Assembly (NCBI GenBank): GCA_902597335.1
Contig: CACJXK010000001.1
Coordinates: forward strand, 186,001-250,000
Reading direction: 5' to 3'
From: an uncultured Pelagibacteraceae bacterium
GTDB taxonomy: Bacteria > Pseudomonadota > Alphaproteobacteria > Pelagibacterales > Pelagibacteraceae
Length of the DNA stretch: 64,000 nucleotides
Positions 31,568 to 41,890 of this stretch are shown one piece after another; the first letter of the stretch is position 1; every line of letters starts with the position of its first letter. A model generated the notes under the pieces. It was given only the letters and a program-made list of their open reading frames with translations, ran no database searches and had not been told where the DNA came from. The position numbers were made by a program, and so were the translations under genes.

Positions 31568-34500
31568 TTTTCTTGAAGAGCTTTAACTTTAAGTTTTTTC
31601 GTCTTCAGAGCATTTATTGCTTCTAAAAACGAATATGCAGTAGACATATTTGTACAATAAGGAATTTTATTAGCTAAAGTCCCCCTTCTTAGCGCTTTTG
31701 CATCACTAATTCTATTTTCACTATTTCCACCACCAGTATTAATTACCAATGAGATTTTTTTTGAATTAAGTACATCTACTATGTGAGGTTTACCACTACT
31801 TACTTTATTAATTTTTCTGCACTTCATACCATTTTTAATTAAAATATCTGCAGTCCCTTTAGTTCCTGACAAAGAAAATCCCAATTTTAACAACCTTTGT
31901 GCAATACCAATTATTTCTTGCTTATGAGAGTCTTTTACAGATAAAAATGCTAAACCCTTTGTTGGTAATGAATTTGCTGCTGCTATTTGACTTTTGGCTA
32001 TTGCCATACCAAAGTCATCATCAAACCCCATCACTTCTCCAGTAGATTTCATTTCTGGTCCAAGCAATAGATCACTATCAGGAAATTTATTGAATGGAAA
32101 TACTGCTTCTTTGACTGCAAATTTTTTATTAGTTTTATATTTTAATTTGTACTTTGAAAGTTTTTCTCCTGCCATTATTCTGGATGCAATTTTAGCTAGT
32201 GGAACCCCATTAGCTTTTGAGACGAATGGAACTGTTCTACTTGCTCTTGGGTTTACTTCTATAACAAATATTTCATCCTTTTTTATTGCAAATTGAATAT
32301 TTAAAAGCCCTTTAACTTTTAGTGCTAATGCTAATTTTCTAGTTTGGATTTTAATTTCTTTTAAAAGATTAGCTTTGATTGATACTGGAGGTAAGCAACA
32401 TGCTGAGTCCCCAGAATGAACCCCTGCTTCTTCAATGTGTTGCATGATACCTGCAACATAAACATCTTTACCATCAGAGATAGCATCTACATCAACTTCC
32501 ATGGCATGATCTATAAATTTATCAATTAAAATTGGATTTTGCTCTGAGGCTTTAAATGCTTCATTAACAAATTTTTTAAGTTGGCTTTTATCATGAACTA
32601 TCTCCATCGCTCTTCCACCCAAAACATACGAGGGCCTTACAACAACTGGAAGACCAATGTTTTCACTTATCTTAATTGCTTGATCAAACTTGTTAGCAAT
32701 ACCACTTTTTGCTTGTTTTAAATTTAGTTTGTTTAATAGATCCCTGAAACGATCTCTATCCTCTGCTAAATCAATTGAACCATATTGAGTACCAAGTATT
32801 GGTAATTTGTTGTCATGCAAAAATTTTGCTAATTTAATTGGAGTTTGGCCTCCAAATTGAGTAATCACTCCAATAAGATTTCCTTTTAATTTTTCTTTTA
32901 AAATAATATTTTGAACATATTCTTCTATAAGAGGCTCAAAGTATAATCTATCACTTGTATCATAATCTGTCGAAACAGTCTCAGGATTGCAATTAACCAT
33001 AATTGTTTCAAAACCAGCTTCTTTTAATGAAAAACTTGCCTGACAACAGCAATAATCAAATTCTATTCCTTGTCCAATTCTATTTGGACCTCCTCCTAGA
33101 ATAATTATTTTTTTCTTATTACTAGGATCAGCCTCACACTCAGTTTTTAATGAAAAATTTCTTTGATACGTTGAATACATATATGGAGTAAAGGATTTAA
33201 ATTCAGCTGCACACGTATCAACTTTTTTAAAGACAGGCAAAACTTTAAGAGCGACTCTTTTAGATCTTATAATTTTCTCTTTTATTCCTGTAAGTTTTGA
33301 TAATTTTTTATCTGAAAAACCAATGGATTTAATTCTATTAAACTCATTGTATGTTTTTGGAATTCCTTTCTTAATTATATTTTTTTCTTCATCAACAAGA
33401 TCTTTGATTTGATTTAAGAACCAAGGATCAACTTTTGATAGTTTATATATAGTGTTTAATGAAATATTTTTCCTAAAAGCCTCACCAATTAACAACAATC
33501 TATTTGGAATACTTACTTTTAAAGTTTTTAAAATCTCTTTTTTTGAATAATTAAAACTATTGTCTAATCCAGATAATCCAGTTTCTAATGAAACCAAGGC
33601 TTTTTGGAAGGATTCTTTGAAATTTCTACCAATTGCCATAGCCTCACCAACGGATCTCATTGAAGTTCCAAGTACAGCTTTAGTGTCAGAAAATTTTTCA
33701 AAAGTAAACCTAGGAATTTTTGTAACCACATAATCAATCGTTGGTTCAAATGAAGCAGGAGTTACTTTTGTTATTTCATTTTTTAATTCATCAAGTGTGT
33801 AACCAACTGCAAGTTTAGCTGCAACTTTTGCAATTGGAAAACCTGTAGCTTTAGAAGCTAGAGCTGAAGATCTTGATACCCTAGGGTTCATCTCAATTAT
33901 AACCATTCTTCCATTTTTAGGATTAATGGCAAACTGCACATTTGACCCTCCCGTCTCAACCCCAATTTTTCTCAAACAAGCAATAGAGGCATTTCTCATG
34001 ACTTGGTATTCTTTATCAGTGAGCGTTAATGCTGGAGCGACAGTAATTGAGTCTCCAGTATGTATTCCCATTGGATCTACATTTTCTATAGAACAAATGA
34101 TTATACAGTTGTCATTTCTGTCTCTTACAACCTCCATTTCAAACTCTTTCCACCCCTCTAAAGATTCCTCAATTAAAACTTGATTTTGAGGCGACTCATT
34201 CATTCCATTTCTAACAAGTTTAAAGAATTCTTTTTTACTTTTTGCAATTCCTCCACCTAATCCACCCAATGTGAAGGAAGGTCTTATAATTGCAGGCAAA
34301 CCAATTTCTTTTAAACATTTTGAGGCATCTTTGAAATTATTTATGATTCTTGATTTGGGTAAATCTAAACCAATGTCAGACATATTTTTTCTGAACTTTT
34401 TTCTATCTTCAGCATTTTCTATTGCTTTTGATTTTGCACCTATTAACTCAATTTTGTATTTTTTTAAAAGACCAGATTTTTCAGCACTAATTGCTAAATT

Positions 34501-34788
34501 TAAGGCTGTCTGACCGCCCATAGTAGGTAGAATTGCATTAGGCTTTTCTTTTTTAATTATTTCTTCAAGAACTGGAATTGTAATAGGCTCTATGTAAGTT
34601 TTGTCAGCAACTCCAGGGTCAGTCATAATAGTTGCAGGATTTGAATTTATTAATACAACCTCAAAACCTTCGTCTTTAAGTGCCTTGCAGGCTTGTGTAC
34701 CTGAATAATCAAATTCGCATGCTTGTCCAATTATTATTGGACCCGCACCAATAACTAATATTTTTTTAATATCTTTTCTTTTTGGCAT
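31564..34788 (-). CDS. carB: Carbamoyl-phosphate synthase large subunit
   Basis: 1074 aa, normal full length. It has two homologous ATP-grasp halves: the first begins [30 protein letters not shown], the second [28 protein letters not shown]. Each carries [24 protein letters not shown] loops. A C-terminal MGS-like allosteric domain contains [15 protein letters not shown] and VINTGGG. It makes carbamoyl phosphate for pyrimidines and arginine. The start overlaps the carA end by 23 bp. Confidence 0.98.
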   Translation of the reverse strand: MPKRKDIKKILVIGAGPIIIGQACEFDYSGTQACKALKDEGFEVVLINSNPATIMTDPGVADKTYIEPITIPVLEEIIKKEKPNAILPTMGGQTALNLAISAEKSGLLKKYKIELIGAKSKAIENAEDRKKFRKNMSDIGLDLPKSRIINNFKDASKCLKEIGLPAIIRPSFTLGGLGGGIAKSKKEFFKLVRNGMNESPQNQVLIEESLEGWKEFEMEVVRDRNDNCIIICSIENVDPMGIHTGDSITVAPALTLTDKEYQVMRNASIACLRKIGVETGGSNVQFAINPKNGRMVIIEMNPRVSRSSALASKATGFPIAKVAAKLAVGYTLDELKNEITKVTPASFEPTIDYVVTKIPRFTFEKFSDTKAVLGTSMRSVGEAMAIGRNFKESFQKALVSLETGLSGLDNSFNYSKKEILKTLKVSIPNRLLLIGEAFRKNISLNTIYKLSKVDPWFLNQIKDLVDEEKNIIKKGIPKTYNEFNRIKSIGFSDKKLSKLTGIKEKIIRSKRVALKVLPVFKKVDTCAAEFKSFTPYMYSTYQRNFSLKTECEADPSNKKKIIILGGGPNRIGQGIEFDYCCCQASFSLKEAGFETIMVNCNPETVSTDYDTSDRLYFEPLIEEYVQNIILKEKLKGNLIGVITQFGGQTPIKLAKFLHDNKLPILGTQYGSIDLAEDRDRFRDLLNKLNLKQAKSGIANKFDQAIKISENIGLPVVVRPSYVLGGRAMEIVHDKSQLKKFVNEAFKASEQNPILIDKFIDHAMEVDVDAISDGKDVYVAGIMQHIEEAGVHSGDSACCLPPVSIKANLLKEIKIQTRKLALALKVKGLLNIQFAIKKDEIFVIEVNPRASRTVPFVSKANGVPLAKIASRIMAGEKLSKYKLKYKTNKKFAVKEAVFPFNKFPDSDLLLGPEMKSTGEVMGFDDDFGMAIAKSQIAAANSLPTKGLAFLSVKDSHKQEIIGIAQRLLKLGFSLSGTKGTADILIKNGMKCRKINKVSSGKPHIVDVLNSKKISLVINTGGGNSENRISDAKALRRGTLANKIPYCTNMSTAYSFLEAINALKTKKLKVKALQEN

Positions 34789-35959
34789 ATTTTTTTACAT
34801 CTTGAATAAAATTTTTGAATAAATATTGACTATCCTGTGGTCCTGGATTTGCCTCAGGATGGTATTGAACTGAAAAAACTGGTCTGCTTTTTAATCTTAT
34901 TCCCTCAATACTGTTATCAAAAAGCGATTTGTGAGTTATTTGTACATTTTTTGATAGACTTTTTTCTATTACTTCAAAACCATGGTTCTGACTTGTGATT
35001 TCTACTTTATTATTTAGTAAGTTTTTTACTGGATGGTTTGCCCCTCTATGACCTAATTTCATTTTTTTTGTTTTAGCATTTAATGCCAAAGCTAAAATTT
35101 GATGGCCCAAGCAAATACCAAATATTGGATAATCCTTTTTAATTAATTTTTGTATAGCTTTAATTGCATATTTACCAGTTGCCGCTGGATCACCCGGCCC
35201 ATTCGATAAAAAAATTCCATCTGGTTTTAATTTTGTAATTTCTTCGGCAGTTGTTTTGCATGAAACAACTTTTACATCACAATTGTAATTTGAAAAATAT
35301 CTTAAAATATTTTTTTTTATTCCATAATCAATTGCAATAATTCTGTATATTTTTTTTGTATTTTTTTTATACCCTTTTTCTTTGTTCCAAGTTTTAAAAC
35401 CTTTCCAAGTATAAGTTTTTTTTGTTGATACTTCTTTTGCAAGATCGAGACCATTTAGACCTGGCCATTTAATTGAATAATTAATTAATTTTTTAATATT
35501 AAATTCTCCTTTTTTGTTGTTAGAGATCGTTCCTTTTGGAGCACCTTTATCCCTTATTAAATTTGTTAAACTTCTAGTATCTAGTCCAGTTAAACCAACT
35601 ATTTTATTTTTTTTTAGCCATTCATCTAACGTTCTCAAAGCTCTGTAATTAGAGGGGTAAGTAATCTCAGAATTAAATATAGCGCCCTTTGCCCAAACTT
35701 TGTCAGACTCCAAATCCTCATTATTAGTTCCAACATTTCCAATATGAGGAAATGTAAAGTTAATAATTTGACCAGCATACGAAGGGTCCGATATAATTTC
35801 CTGGTATCCAGTCAAAGAAGTGTTAAAACAAACCTCTCCGGTTGCTGTACCTTGATATCCAAGACCAATACCCTTGAAAACTATCTTATTATCTAGAACT
35901 AAAATACCTGTTGGAAATTGATGTTTAATTGCAATTTTATTTTTTTGTTTTTTGTTCAA
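34766..35959 (-). CDS. carA: Carbamoyl-phosphate synthase small (glutaminase) subunit
   Basis: 397 aa. The N-terminal CPSase domain is present ([42 protein letters not shown]). The class I glutaminase domain has the nucleophile Cys in [15 protein letters not shown] and the His/Glu pair in [13 protein letters not shown]. The only available start in this frame is TTG at 35959 (no ATG precedes the conserved region), so a TTG start is likely and may lower expression. A candidate promoter lies at 35981-36009, and the 12 bp palindrome AACTCATGAGTT sits in the leader. Confidence 0.96.
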   Translation of the reverse strand: MNKKQKNKIAIKHQFPTGILVLDNKIVFKGIGLGYQGTATGEVCFNTSLTGYQEIISDPSYAGQIINFTFPHIGNVGTNNEDLESDKVWAKGAIFNSEITYPSNYRALRTLDEWLKKNKIVGLTGLDTRSLTNLIRDKGAPKGTISNNKKGEFNIKKLINYSIKWPGLNGLDLAKEVSTKKTYTWKGFKTWNKEKGYKKNTKKIYRIIAIDYGIKKNILRYFSNYNCDVKVVSCKTTAEEITKLKPDGIFLSNGPGDPAATGKYAIKAIQKLIKKDYPIFGICLGHQILALALNAKTKKMKLGHRGANHPVKNLLNNKVEITSQNHGFEVIEKSLSKNVQITHKSLFDNSIEGIRLKSRPVFSVQYHPEANPGPQDSQYLFKNFIQDVKKYAKKKRY

Positions 35960-35980
35960 TTACAACTCATGAGTTAAAGG

Positions 35981-36009
35981 TCTATACAATAAAACCTTTT
36001 TTTGCGCAA
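35981..36009 (-). promoter_or_regulatory. Putative sigma-70 promoter of carAB
   Basis: On the minus strand TTGCGC (36009-36004), a 17 bp spacer and TATAGA (35986-35981) precede the carA TTG start by about 20 bases. The leader between them contains the perfect palindrome AACTCATGAGTT (35963-35974). The promoter match is moderate; the palindrome could be an operator or chance. Confidence 0.42.
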
Positions 36010-36083
36010 CACATCTAATGTATATTGTGTAAAAAAACTTTTTTTCTTTTTGAAGAATTTTTTTCATGCGTTAAAATTATACT

Positions 36084-36548
36084 ATGAGCTTGAGGGAAAA
36101 AATTGAAACAGACTATAAAAGCGCTTTAAAAGCTAAAGATAAAAATAAAATATCAACTTATAGGTTAATTTTATCTGGAATTAAAGATTTAGATATTAAT
36201 AACAGATCTCAAGCAGAAAAAAGAGAGACAAATGATGATGATATAAAAAAGCTTTTAAAAAAAATGATAAAGCAAAGAATCGAATCAATAGAAATGTACA
36301 AAAAAAACAATAGAAATGATCTTCAAGAAGTAGAGGAGAAAGAAGTAGAGGTAATTATTCAATATTTACCTCAACAACTAAGCGATGAAGATACTAAAAA
36401 GTTATGTTCAGAGGTTATTATTTCTACTGGAGCAAGTTCAATAAAAGATATGGGAAAAGTGATGGGTGAACTAAAAAAAAATAATGCTGATAGTATTGAT
36501 TTCGCTAAAGCTGGAACAATAATTAAAGAGTTGCTAAACCAGAAATGA
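36084..36548 (+). CDS. yqeY: GatB/YqeY domain protein
   Basis: 154 aa. Typical YqeY sequence: LREKIETDYKSALKAKDKNKISTYRLILSGIKDLDI at the N-terminus and the tail-like domain with VEVIIQYLPQQLSDEDTKKLC and DMGKVMGELKKN. The fold is shared with the tRNA-binding tail of GatB. Its function is not firmly known. It is often placed upstream of dnaG and rpoD, as here, and the dnaG ATG overlaps its stop by 4 bp. Confidence 0.92.
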   Translation: MSLREKIETDYKSALKAKDKNKISTYRLILSGIKDLDINNRSQAEKRETNDDDIKKLLKKMIKQRIESIEMYKKNNRNDLQEVEEKEVEVIIQYLPQQLSDEDTKKLCSEVIISTGASSIKDMGKVMGELKKNNADSIDFAKAGTIIKELLNQK

Positions 36549-38320
36549 AGTATCCAAAAGATTATTTAGATGAAATAAAAACAAGACTAAAAGTCTCAAC
36601 AGTTGTGTCTAAAACTGTAAATTTAAAAAAAAGAGGCAAGGAATATATAGGCTTGTCTCCATTCAAAACTGAAAAAACTCCTTCTTTTACTGTAAACGAT
36701 GAAAAGGAATTTTATCATTGTTTTAGTACAGCAGAACACGGCAATATTTTTGATTTTGTAATGAAAACACAAAATTTAAAATTTGGTGAAGCAGTAAAGT
36801 TACTCGCAAATCTTGCAGGAATGAGACCTTATACTTTTTCAAAAGAAGATGAGATTAGAGAGAAAAAATGGAGTAGTTATAAGGCTATATTTAACAAATA
36901 TGTAGATCATTATCATAACGAATTATTAAGAAGTTCAAATTCGAGTGAAGCTAAAGATTACCTCAAAAAAAGAGGATTGACTAAAGAAGAAGTTCAAAAA
37001 TTTAAGATTGGGTTTGAGACTAATGATTTAAATTTTCAAGATAATATATTTAATGAGTATAATGAGAATGAAATTAAAGATACTGGACTATTTTATTTTG
37101 ACGAAAAAAAGAAAAAATATGTCTCCAGATTTAGGGAAAGGGTAATATTTCCTATAAAAAATATTTCAGGTGATACGATTGGTGTTGGAGGAAGGATTTT
37201 TAAAGAAAATAAATTTTTAGCAAAGTATATAAATTCTCCTGAAACTCCCTTTTTTAAAAAAGGATCAAATCTATTTAATTTGGATTTTGCTCGTAAATTG
37301 TCAAATAATCAAAACAATATTTTTTTGGTTGAAGGCTACATGGATGTGATCGGGTTAAGTAAAAATAAAATAGATAATGTTGTTGCTAATTTAGGCACAT
37401 CATTAACGAGTAGACAAATTTTAACTTTAAATCAATTTTTTGATGAAATAATTATATGTTTTGATGGTGATGACAGTGGATATAAAGCGGCTTTGAGGGC
37501 AGCTGAAAATTCTATAATCGAATTAAAACCAGAAAAAAAAATCTCTTTTTTATTTCTACCAGATAATCACGACCCAGACAGTTTTGTAAATAAAAAAGGA
37601 AAAAATATGTTTTTAGAATTTTCCAGAAATAATTCAGTTCCTATTCATAAATTTATATTTAATCATTATTTCAAAAAAATGGATGACAATCCATCTTCAA
37701 GGGCTATTTTTGAAAAAAGCCTAAGATCGATTTCATCAACTATTAAAGACGAATTCATAAGAAAATATGTACTTGAATATTTTTTAGAGAAAATTTCAGA
37801 GTTGACTCCTAATACAAACTTGAAATTTAAAAAATATTATTCAAAAAATACTAAATCACTTAAATCAACACAAAATTATTATAATGAAACTAAATTTTTG
37901 AAAGCAATTGATATCAAAGAGTTTTCATTTTTATATATTTTGTTAAAAAAACCTCAACTAATCAAAGATAACTTTCATTTAGTCGAAAATGTCAAATTAT
38001 TTAGTAATGAAAATAAATTAGTTTTAAGTGAAATTCTATCTCAGTCTAATAATTTTGAAATTACTGATATTGAAAATATAAATATTGATAAAAATTTAAT
38101 AGAAAGAGTGTTAAAATACGCATCCATTAAACATATATTGATTAAAAACTTAAATAATGATGAAAAAATACTTGAAATTCTATCTGAGCTTATAAGAGAT
38201 TTAAAAAATTACGAGCTTGAAATAAGAATAGAGGAATTAGAATCAAGATTTTCTAAGGATTTGAGTGAAGTAACATTTAATGAGCTAAAAGAGCTTAAAA
38301 AACAGCAGAAAACCAATTAA
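36545..38320 (+). CDS. dnaG: DNA primase
   Basis: 591 aa. N-terminal CHC2-like domain: [17 protein letters not shown] and [20 protein letters not shown]. The positions of the four zinc ligands read Ser38, Lys41, Cys59 and Thr62, so three of four are lost although the fold motif is intact. The RNA-polymerase/TOPRIM domain is canonical: [46 protein letters not shown] and [17 protein letters not shown]. The C-terminal helicase-binding region is diverged. It synthesises replication primers. It belongs to the yqeY-dnaG-rpoD macromolecular synthesis operon. Confidence 0.96.
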   Translation: MKYPKDYLDEIKTRLKVSTVVSKTVNLKKRGKEYIGLSPFKTEKTPSFTVNDEKEFYHCFSTAEHGNIFDFVMKTQNLKFGEAVKLLANLAGMRPYTFSKEDEIREKKWSSYKAIFNKYVDHYHNELLRSSNSSEAKDYLKKRGLTKEEVQKFKIGFETNDLNFQDNIFNEYNENEIKDTGLFYFDEKKKKYVSRFRERVIFPIKNISGDTIGVGGRIFKENKFLAKYINSPETPFFKKGSNLFNLDFARKLSNNQNNIFLVEGYMDVIGLSKNKIDNVVANLGTSLTSRQILTLNQFFDEIIICFDGDDSGYKAALRAAENSIIELKPEKKISFLFLPDNHDPDSFVNKKGKNMFLEFSRNNSVPIHKFIFNHYFKKMDDNPSSRAIFEKSLRSISSTIKDEFIRKYVLEYFLEKISELTPNTNLKFKKYYSKNTKSLKSTQNYYNETKFLKAIDIKEFSFLYILLKKPQLIKDNFHLVENVKLFSNENKLVLSEILSQSNNFEITDIENINIDKNLIERVLKYASIKHILIKNLNNDEKILEILSELIRDLKNYELEIRIEELESRFSKDLSEVTFNELKELKKQQKTN

Positions 38321-38385
38321 ATAATAATCAAAATCCCATAGATTTTTTTCATTTAAGTATTATATACATTCTGAACTTTTTTATT

Positions 38386-40221
38386 GTGGAACGTATAATT
38401 ACAAAATCATTTGCAAGATTAATGGGCAGAGGTGTCCATAGAGGTTTTATTACCTATGAAGAACTAAATAAATCTTTAGGAAAAAGAAATCTATCTAATG
38501 AAAATCTGGAACAGGCTTTCATACATATTCTTGATGAAAAGATAATACTAGTCGAAAAAAAAGCAGATTTTAAGGTCTTAAGAAAAAAAGATAATGGTTC
38601 GAAAGAGGAGGGTAAGTCTGTTGAGAAAAGTGATGATCCTATCAGAATGTATCTTAGAGAAATGGGAGGAGTTGAATTACTTTCCAGAGAAGGTGAAATT
38701 GCTATTGCTAAAAGAATAGAGGCAGGAAAAGATGTAATGTTGAATGCACTATCTCAAAGTCCGATAACTGCCCAACAGTTTTTTGAGTGGAATACAAAAC
38801 TTCAAAATGATGAAATATTAGTAAGAGAAATAATAGATATCGATACCAATTACATGGAAGATGAGGATACTGGTCAAAGTGCAAAACAAAAAAAATCAGA
38901 TGAGAGCGCGGACAACCAGAACGGACAAGATTCTAATAGTGCCGATGATGATGAGTTCAATCCAACACTTGCTGCAATGGAAACCGAGATTAAACCTAAA
39001 GTTTTGCAAACTGTTAACAATTTAACAAAAGAGTACAACAAACTTATAAAATATCAGAAAGAGAAGCTAGACTGTCTACTAAATATGAAACAGTTTTCGC
39101 CATCAAAAGAAAAAAATTACAAAAAAATTGTAGAAGATATTTTAGAAAATATAAAAACTCTTCAATTATCTCCCTCAGTTCTAGAAGAATTAGTTCAAAA
39201 GCATTATGTAGAAAATCGTAAAATAATATCACTAGAAGGTAATCTTTTGAGACTTGCTTTAAGTGAAAAAATATCAAGAGATGAATTTATTAAATTTTAT
39301 GTAGGAAATGAAATTAATCCCAACTTAAAAACATTTTTAGACACCAATGATACTTGGAAGAAATTCTTTCAAAAATTTAAAGTTGAGTTTAAAAATATAC
39401 GAGACAGACTCGTTGAAACAAGTAATAAACTTGGTATTTCAGTAACAGATTACAAAATAATGGTAAGTAGGATACAAAAAGGAGAAAAAGAGTCTAGGAT
39501 TGCAAAAAAAGAAATGGTAGAGGCTAATCTTAGATTAGTTATATCAATTGCTAAAAAATACACAAACAGAGGTTTGCAATTTTTAGATTTGATACAAGAA
39601 GGAAATATTGGTCTAATGAAAGCTGTTGATAAATTTGAATATAGAAGAGGGTATAAATTTTCAACATATGCAACATGGTGGATTAGGCAGGCAATAACGA
39701 GATCAATTGCAGACCAAGCTAGAACTATAAGAATCCCAGTTCATATGATTGAAACAATAAACAAAATTGTAAGAACACAGCGATTAATTTTAAGCGAATT
39801 TGGTAGAGAGGCTACCCCCGAGGAACTTGCAAAAAAACTAAGAATGCCTCTTGAAAAGGTAAGAAAAGTATTAAAAATATCTAAAGAACCTGTGTCATTA
39901 GAAAAACCTGTCGGAGACGAGGAAGATAGTAGCTTAGGAGATTTTATAGAAGATACAAAAGCTCTAGCACCTTTAGATCAAGCAATTAAATCAAACTTAA
40001 GTGAAGCTACAACAAAAATATTATCTACTTTAACTCCAAGAGAGGAAAGAGTTTTGAGAATGAGGTTTGGTGTTGGTATGAATACAGATCATACCCTCGA
40101 GGAAGTAGGATTACAATTTTCAGTCACAAGAGAAAGAATTCGTCAAATTGAGGCAAAGGCACTAAGAAAGTTAAAACACCCAAGCAGATCAAAACAGTTA
40201 AAAAGTTTCTTAGAGAGCTAG
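38386..40221 (+). CDS. rpoD: RNA polymerase primary sigma factor (sigma-70)
   Basis: 611 aa with a GTG start at 38386. Region 1.1-like N-terminus ([18 protein letters not shown]), region 1.2 [30 protein letters not shown], an acidic non-conserved insert (about 155-185), region 2 ([76 protein letters not shown]), region 3, and region 4.2 with the -35-reading helix [30 protein letters not shown]. The stop TAG ends at 40221 and a tRNA-Val begins at 40222. Confidence 0.98.
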   Translation: MERIITKSFARLMGRGVHRGFITYEELNKSLGKRNLSNENLEQAFIHILDEKIILVEKKADFKVLRKKDNGSKEEGKSVEKSDDPIRMYLREMGGVELLSREGEIAIAKRIEAGKDVMLNALSQSPITAQQFFEWNTKLQNDEILVREIIDIDTNYMEDEDTGQSAKQKKSDESADNQNGQDSNSADDDEFNPTLAAMETEIKPKVLQTVNNLTKEYNKLIKYQKEKLDCLLNMKQFSPSKEKNYKKIVEDILENIKTLQLSPSVLEELVQKHYVENRKIISLEGNLLRLALSEKISRDEFIKFYVGNEINPNLKTFLDTNDTWKKFFQKFKVEFKNIRDRLVETSNKLGISVTDYKIMVSRIQKGEKESRIAKKEMVEANLRLVISIAKKYTNRGLQFLDLIQEGNIGLMKAVDKFEYRRGYKFSTYATWWIRQAITRSIADQARTIRIPVHMIETINKIVRTQRLILSEFGREATPEELAKKLRMPLEKVRKVLKISKEPVSLEKPVGDEEDSSLGDFIEDTKALAPLDQAIKSNLSEATTKILSTLTPREERVLRMRFGVGMNTDHTLEEVGLQFSVTRERIRQIEAKALRKLKHPSRSKQLKSFLES

Positions 40222-40296
40222 GGGCCGTTAGCTCAATAGTAGAGTACTGCATTGACATTGCAGGGGTAGTTGGAGCGTAACCAACACGGCCCACCA
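40222..40296 (+). tRNA. tRNA-Val (GAC) with non-canonical D- and T-loops, CCA encoded
   Basis: A complete cloverleaf: acceptor GGGCCGT/ACGGCCC with A73 and CCA, D-stem GCTC/GAGT, anticodon arm CTGCA-TTGACAT-TGCAG giving GAC, and T-stem GTTGG/CCAAC. The D-loop is AATAGTA, with A in place of G18. The T-loop is AGCGTAA instead of TTCRAAT. By position G19-C56 is kept, the 18-55 pair is A-G and 54-58 is A-T instead of T-A. All stems pair, so it looks like a tRNA with an altered elbow rather than random decay. It starts at the base right after the rpoD stop. Confidence 0.8.
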
Positions 40297-40315
40297 CTTT
40301 GATAATTATCTATAA

Positions 40316-40342
40316 TTGATAAGTATGAAAAAATGTTATAAT
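40316..40342 (+). promoter_or_regulatory. Putative promoter of the downstream CAT-anticodon tRNA
   Basis: TTGATA (40316-40321), a 15 bp spacer and a perfect TATAAT (40337-40342) precede the tRNA 5' end by 13 bases. The spacer is short, so the -35 assignment is uncertain; the -10 is convincing. Confidence 0.45.
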
Positions 40343-40355
40343 TAGTTATATTTTT

Positions 40356-40432
40356 GGGCCTGTAGCTCAGTTGGTTAGAGCAGTACACTCATAATGTATT
40401 GGTCCCAGGTTCGAGTCCTGGCGGGCCCACCA
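40356..40432 (+). tRNA. tRNA with CAT anticodon, probably tRNA-Ile2 (lysidine type), CCA encoded
   Basis: Standard cloverleaf: acceptor GGGCCTG/CGGGCCC, D-loop with GG, anticodon loop CTCATAA (CAT), T-loop TTCGAGT, A73, CCA. It is not initiator-like, because it has a paired 1-72 and lacks the three G-C pairs in the anticodon stem. The GGGCCTGTAGCTCAG 5' part resembles alphaproteobacterial tRNA-Ile, which favours Ile2 whose C34 is converted to lysidine by TilS; elongator tRNA-Met is the alternative. One base separates its end from the convergent mlaC stop. Confidence 0.85.
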
Positions 40433-40433
40433 A

Positions 40434-41024
40434 CTATTTAATAATAAATTCTTCCAGAGATTTAAAAAGATAATTAATATCTTCACCATTATTTTGCATG
40501 ATAGATTTAAATTCTTCCTTCTGTGTTCTTGCTAAACTTAACCCTTCTACAATAAGATCTCTAATTAAGGGTCTTTCAGGATTTTTTGTGTAAATTCTCC
40601 AATCAATTTTGACTTCTGGATTTTTTGACGTTTCCTCTAAGAGAGTACTAACAATGGTATATTTTTCATTAATTTTTTTTTCTGACACAACACTTATTTT
40701 TGGATCTGAATAATCTACTAATCTACTTGAAAAACTTTTAAGAAAATAACTTTTAAATAGTTTCCTATATTTTATTTTTTGGTCATCATTAAGAGTTTTA
40801 CGATAGCTTCCTAAAGTGTACATTCCAATACCATCAATATCTACATTCAATTCTGCAATATTGTTTAACCTTATTATTTTTGATTCTACTGGATCCGAAC
40901 TTGATAAAATAATTGACGCCTCGTTAACTAGTTCATTTATTAATTCACTAGGCTCTTTTGCATTTGAGGGGTTTAATAAAAATAAGATAAAAAAAAAAAT
41001 ATAAAAAAATTTTAATTTGATCAT
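40434..41024 (-). CDS. mlaC: MlaC-type phospholipid-binding periplasmic protein
   Basis: 196 aa with an N-terminal signal peptide (MIKLKFFYIFFFILFLLNPSNA). The MlaC/Ttg2D fold is suggested by IDGIGMYTLGSYRKTLNDDQKIKYRKLFKSYFLKSFSSRLVDYSD, and WRIYTKNPERPLIRDLIVEGLSLARTQKEEFKSIMQNNG near the C-terminus. It shuttles phospholipids across the periplasm between MlaA in the outer membrane and the MlaFEDB transporter. Directly downstream of mlaA (7 bp). mlaFED are not in the window. Confidence 0.92.
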   Translation of the reverse strand: MIKLKFFYIFFFILFLLNPSNAKEPSELINELVNEASIILSSSDPVESKIIRLNNIAELNVDIDGIGMYTLGSYRKTLNDDQKIKYRKLFKSYFLKSFSSRLVDYSDPKISVVSEKKINEKYTIVSTLLEETSKNPEVKIDWRIYTKNPERPLIRDLIVEGLSLARTQKEEFKSIMQNNGEDINYLFKSLEEFIIK

Positions 41025-41031
41025 TTAATAA

Positions 41032-41835
41032 TTATTGAGTGTCTATTTCCTCCCAATCATCATCATTCATAGTCTCAGTGGTTTCACTTGAATTTAGAAT
41101 TTTTCTTTTTCTGTCTTGTAAATATAAACTCCTTACAGAAGCGTATAAGTCCATAGAATTTTTTTCAAGACTATCAAATGCCTCTAAATTTTTAGCTCTA
41201 AAATCTACACCTGCTGTTAATCTAGAGTAATAATAATCAGAATTTTCAAAGTATTTTGTATCATTGGCTATAGTAACATTGTACCAAGCATCACCACCAC
41301 CGAAATTGACTAAAGAGCCCATAGTATCTCTCACAGTAGTTGGTCCAAGCACTGGTAAAACAAAATAACATCCCTCTTTAACTCCCCAAGTTCCAAGAGT
41401 TTGACCATAATCTTCTTTATCTAATTTATTTAGTCCATAGTATGAAGCTACATCAAATATTCCAGCAATGCCGAGTGTTGAATTAATTGAAAATCTTAAA
41501 GTATTAATTCCAGCTTCTTTGAACTGACCTTGCAATAAATTGTTTGGGATTGTAACAACATTACTCAAATTATTTAAAGCATTACTTGTGCCTGACCTAA
41601 TAGGTTTTGGCAAGTATCTATAACCTTTGGCCACTGGTTTAAAAAAAATTTTGTCTAACCCTTGGTTAAAAGCAAAGACACCTCTATTTATAGTTTCAAA
41701 GCAATCTTTCACTTCTGTGTTCTGATTATTAGATTTACTATTTATTTCTATAGTACCACCTGAACCAGCAAAAACATTTAATGTTAATACATTAAAAATT
41801 ACAGAAATAATAAATAGTTTTAAAATCTTTTTCAT
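41032..41835 (-). CDS. mlaA: MlaA (VacJ)-family outer-membrane lipid-asymmetry protein
   Basis: 267 aa. Conserved MlaA core: FETINRGVFAFNQGLDKIFFKPVAKGYRYLPKPIRSG, NNLLQGQFKEAGINTLRFSINSTLGIAGIFDVAS and DYGQTLGTWGVKEGCYFVLPVLGPTTVRDTMG. The N-terminus is a cleavable-looking signal (MKKILKLFIISVIFNVLTLNVFAGSGG) with no lipobox Cys at the end; the first Cys is ~20 residues further on. It removes mislocalised phospholipids from the outer leaflet. Operon with mlaC. Confidence 0.92.
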   Translation of the reverse strand: MKKILKLFIISVIFNVLTLNVFAGSGGTIEINSKSNNQNTEVKDCFETINRGVFAFNQGLDKIFFKPVAKGYRYLPKPIRSGTSNALNNLSNVVTIPNNLLQGQFKEAGINTLRFSINSTLGIAGIFDVASYYGLNKLDKEDYGQTLGTWGVKEGCYFVLPVLGPTTVRDTMGSLVNFGGGDAWYNVTIANDTKYFENSDYYYSRLTAGVDFRAKNLEAFDSLEKNSMDLYASVRSLYLQDRKRKILNSSETTETMNDDDWEEIDTQ

Positions 41836-41890
41836 TAATGACGTTTATATTATATCTTTTACTTATTTAAAGATTTAAATGTTTTAAATA

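Noticed and set aside
40297-40320. AT hairpin (AATTAT...ATAATT) between the two tRNAs as a terminator
   Set aside because: There is no GC in the stem and no clean T-run directly after; in such AT-rich DNA this is expected by chance.
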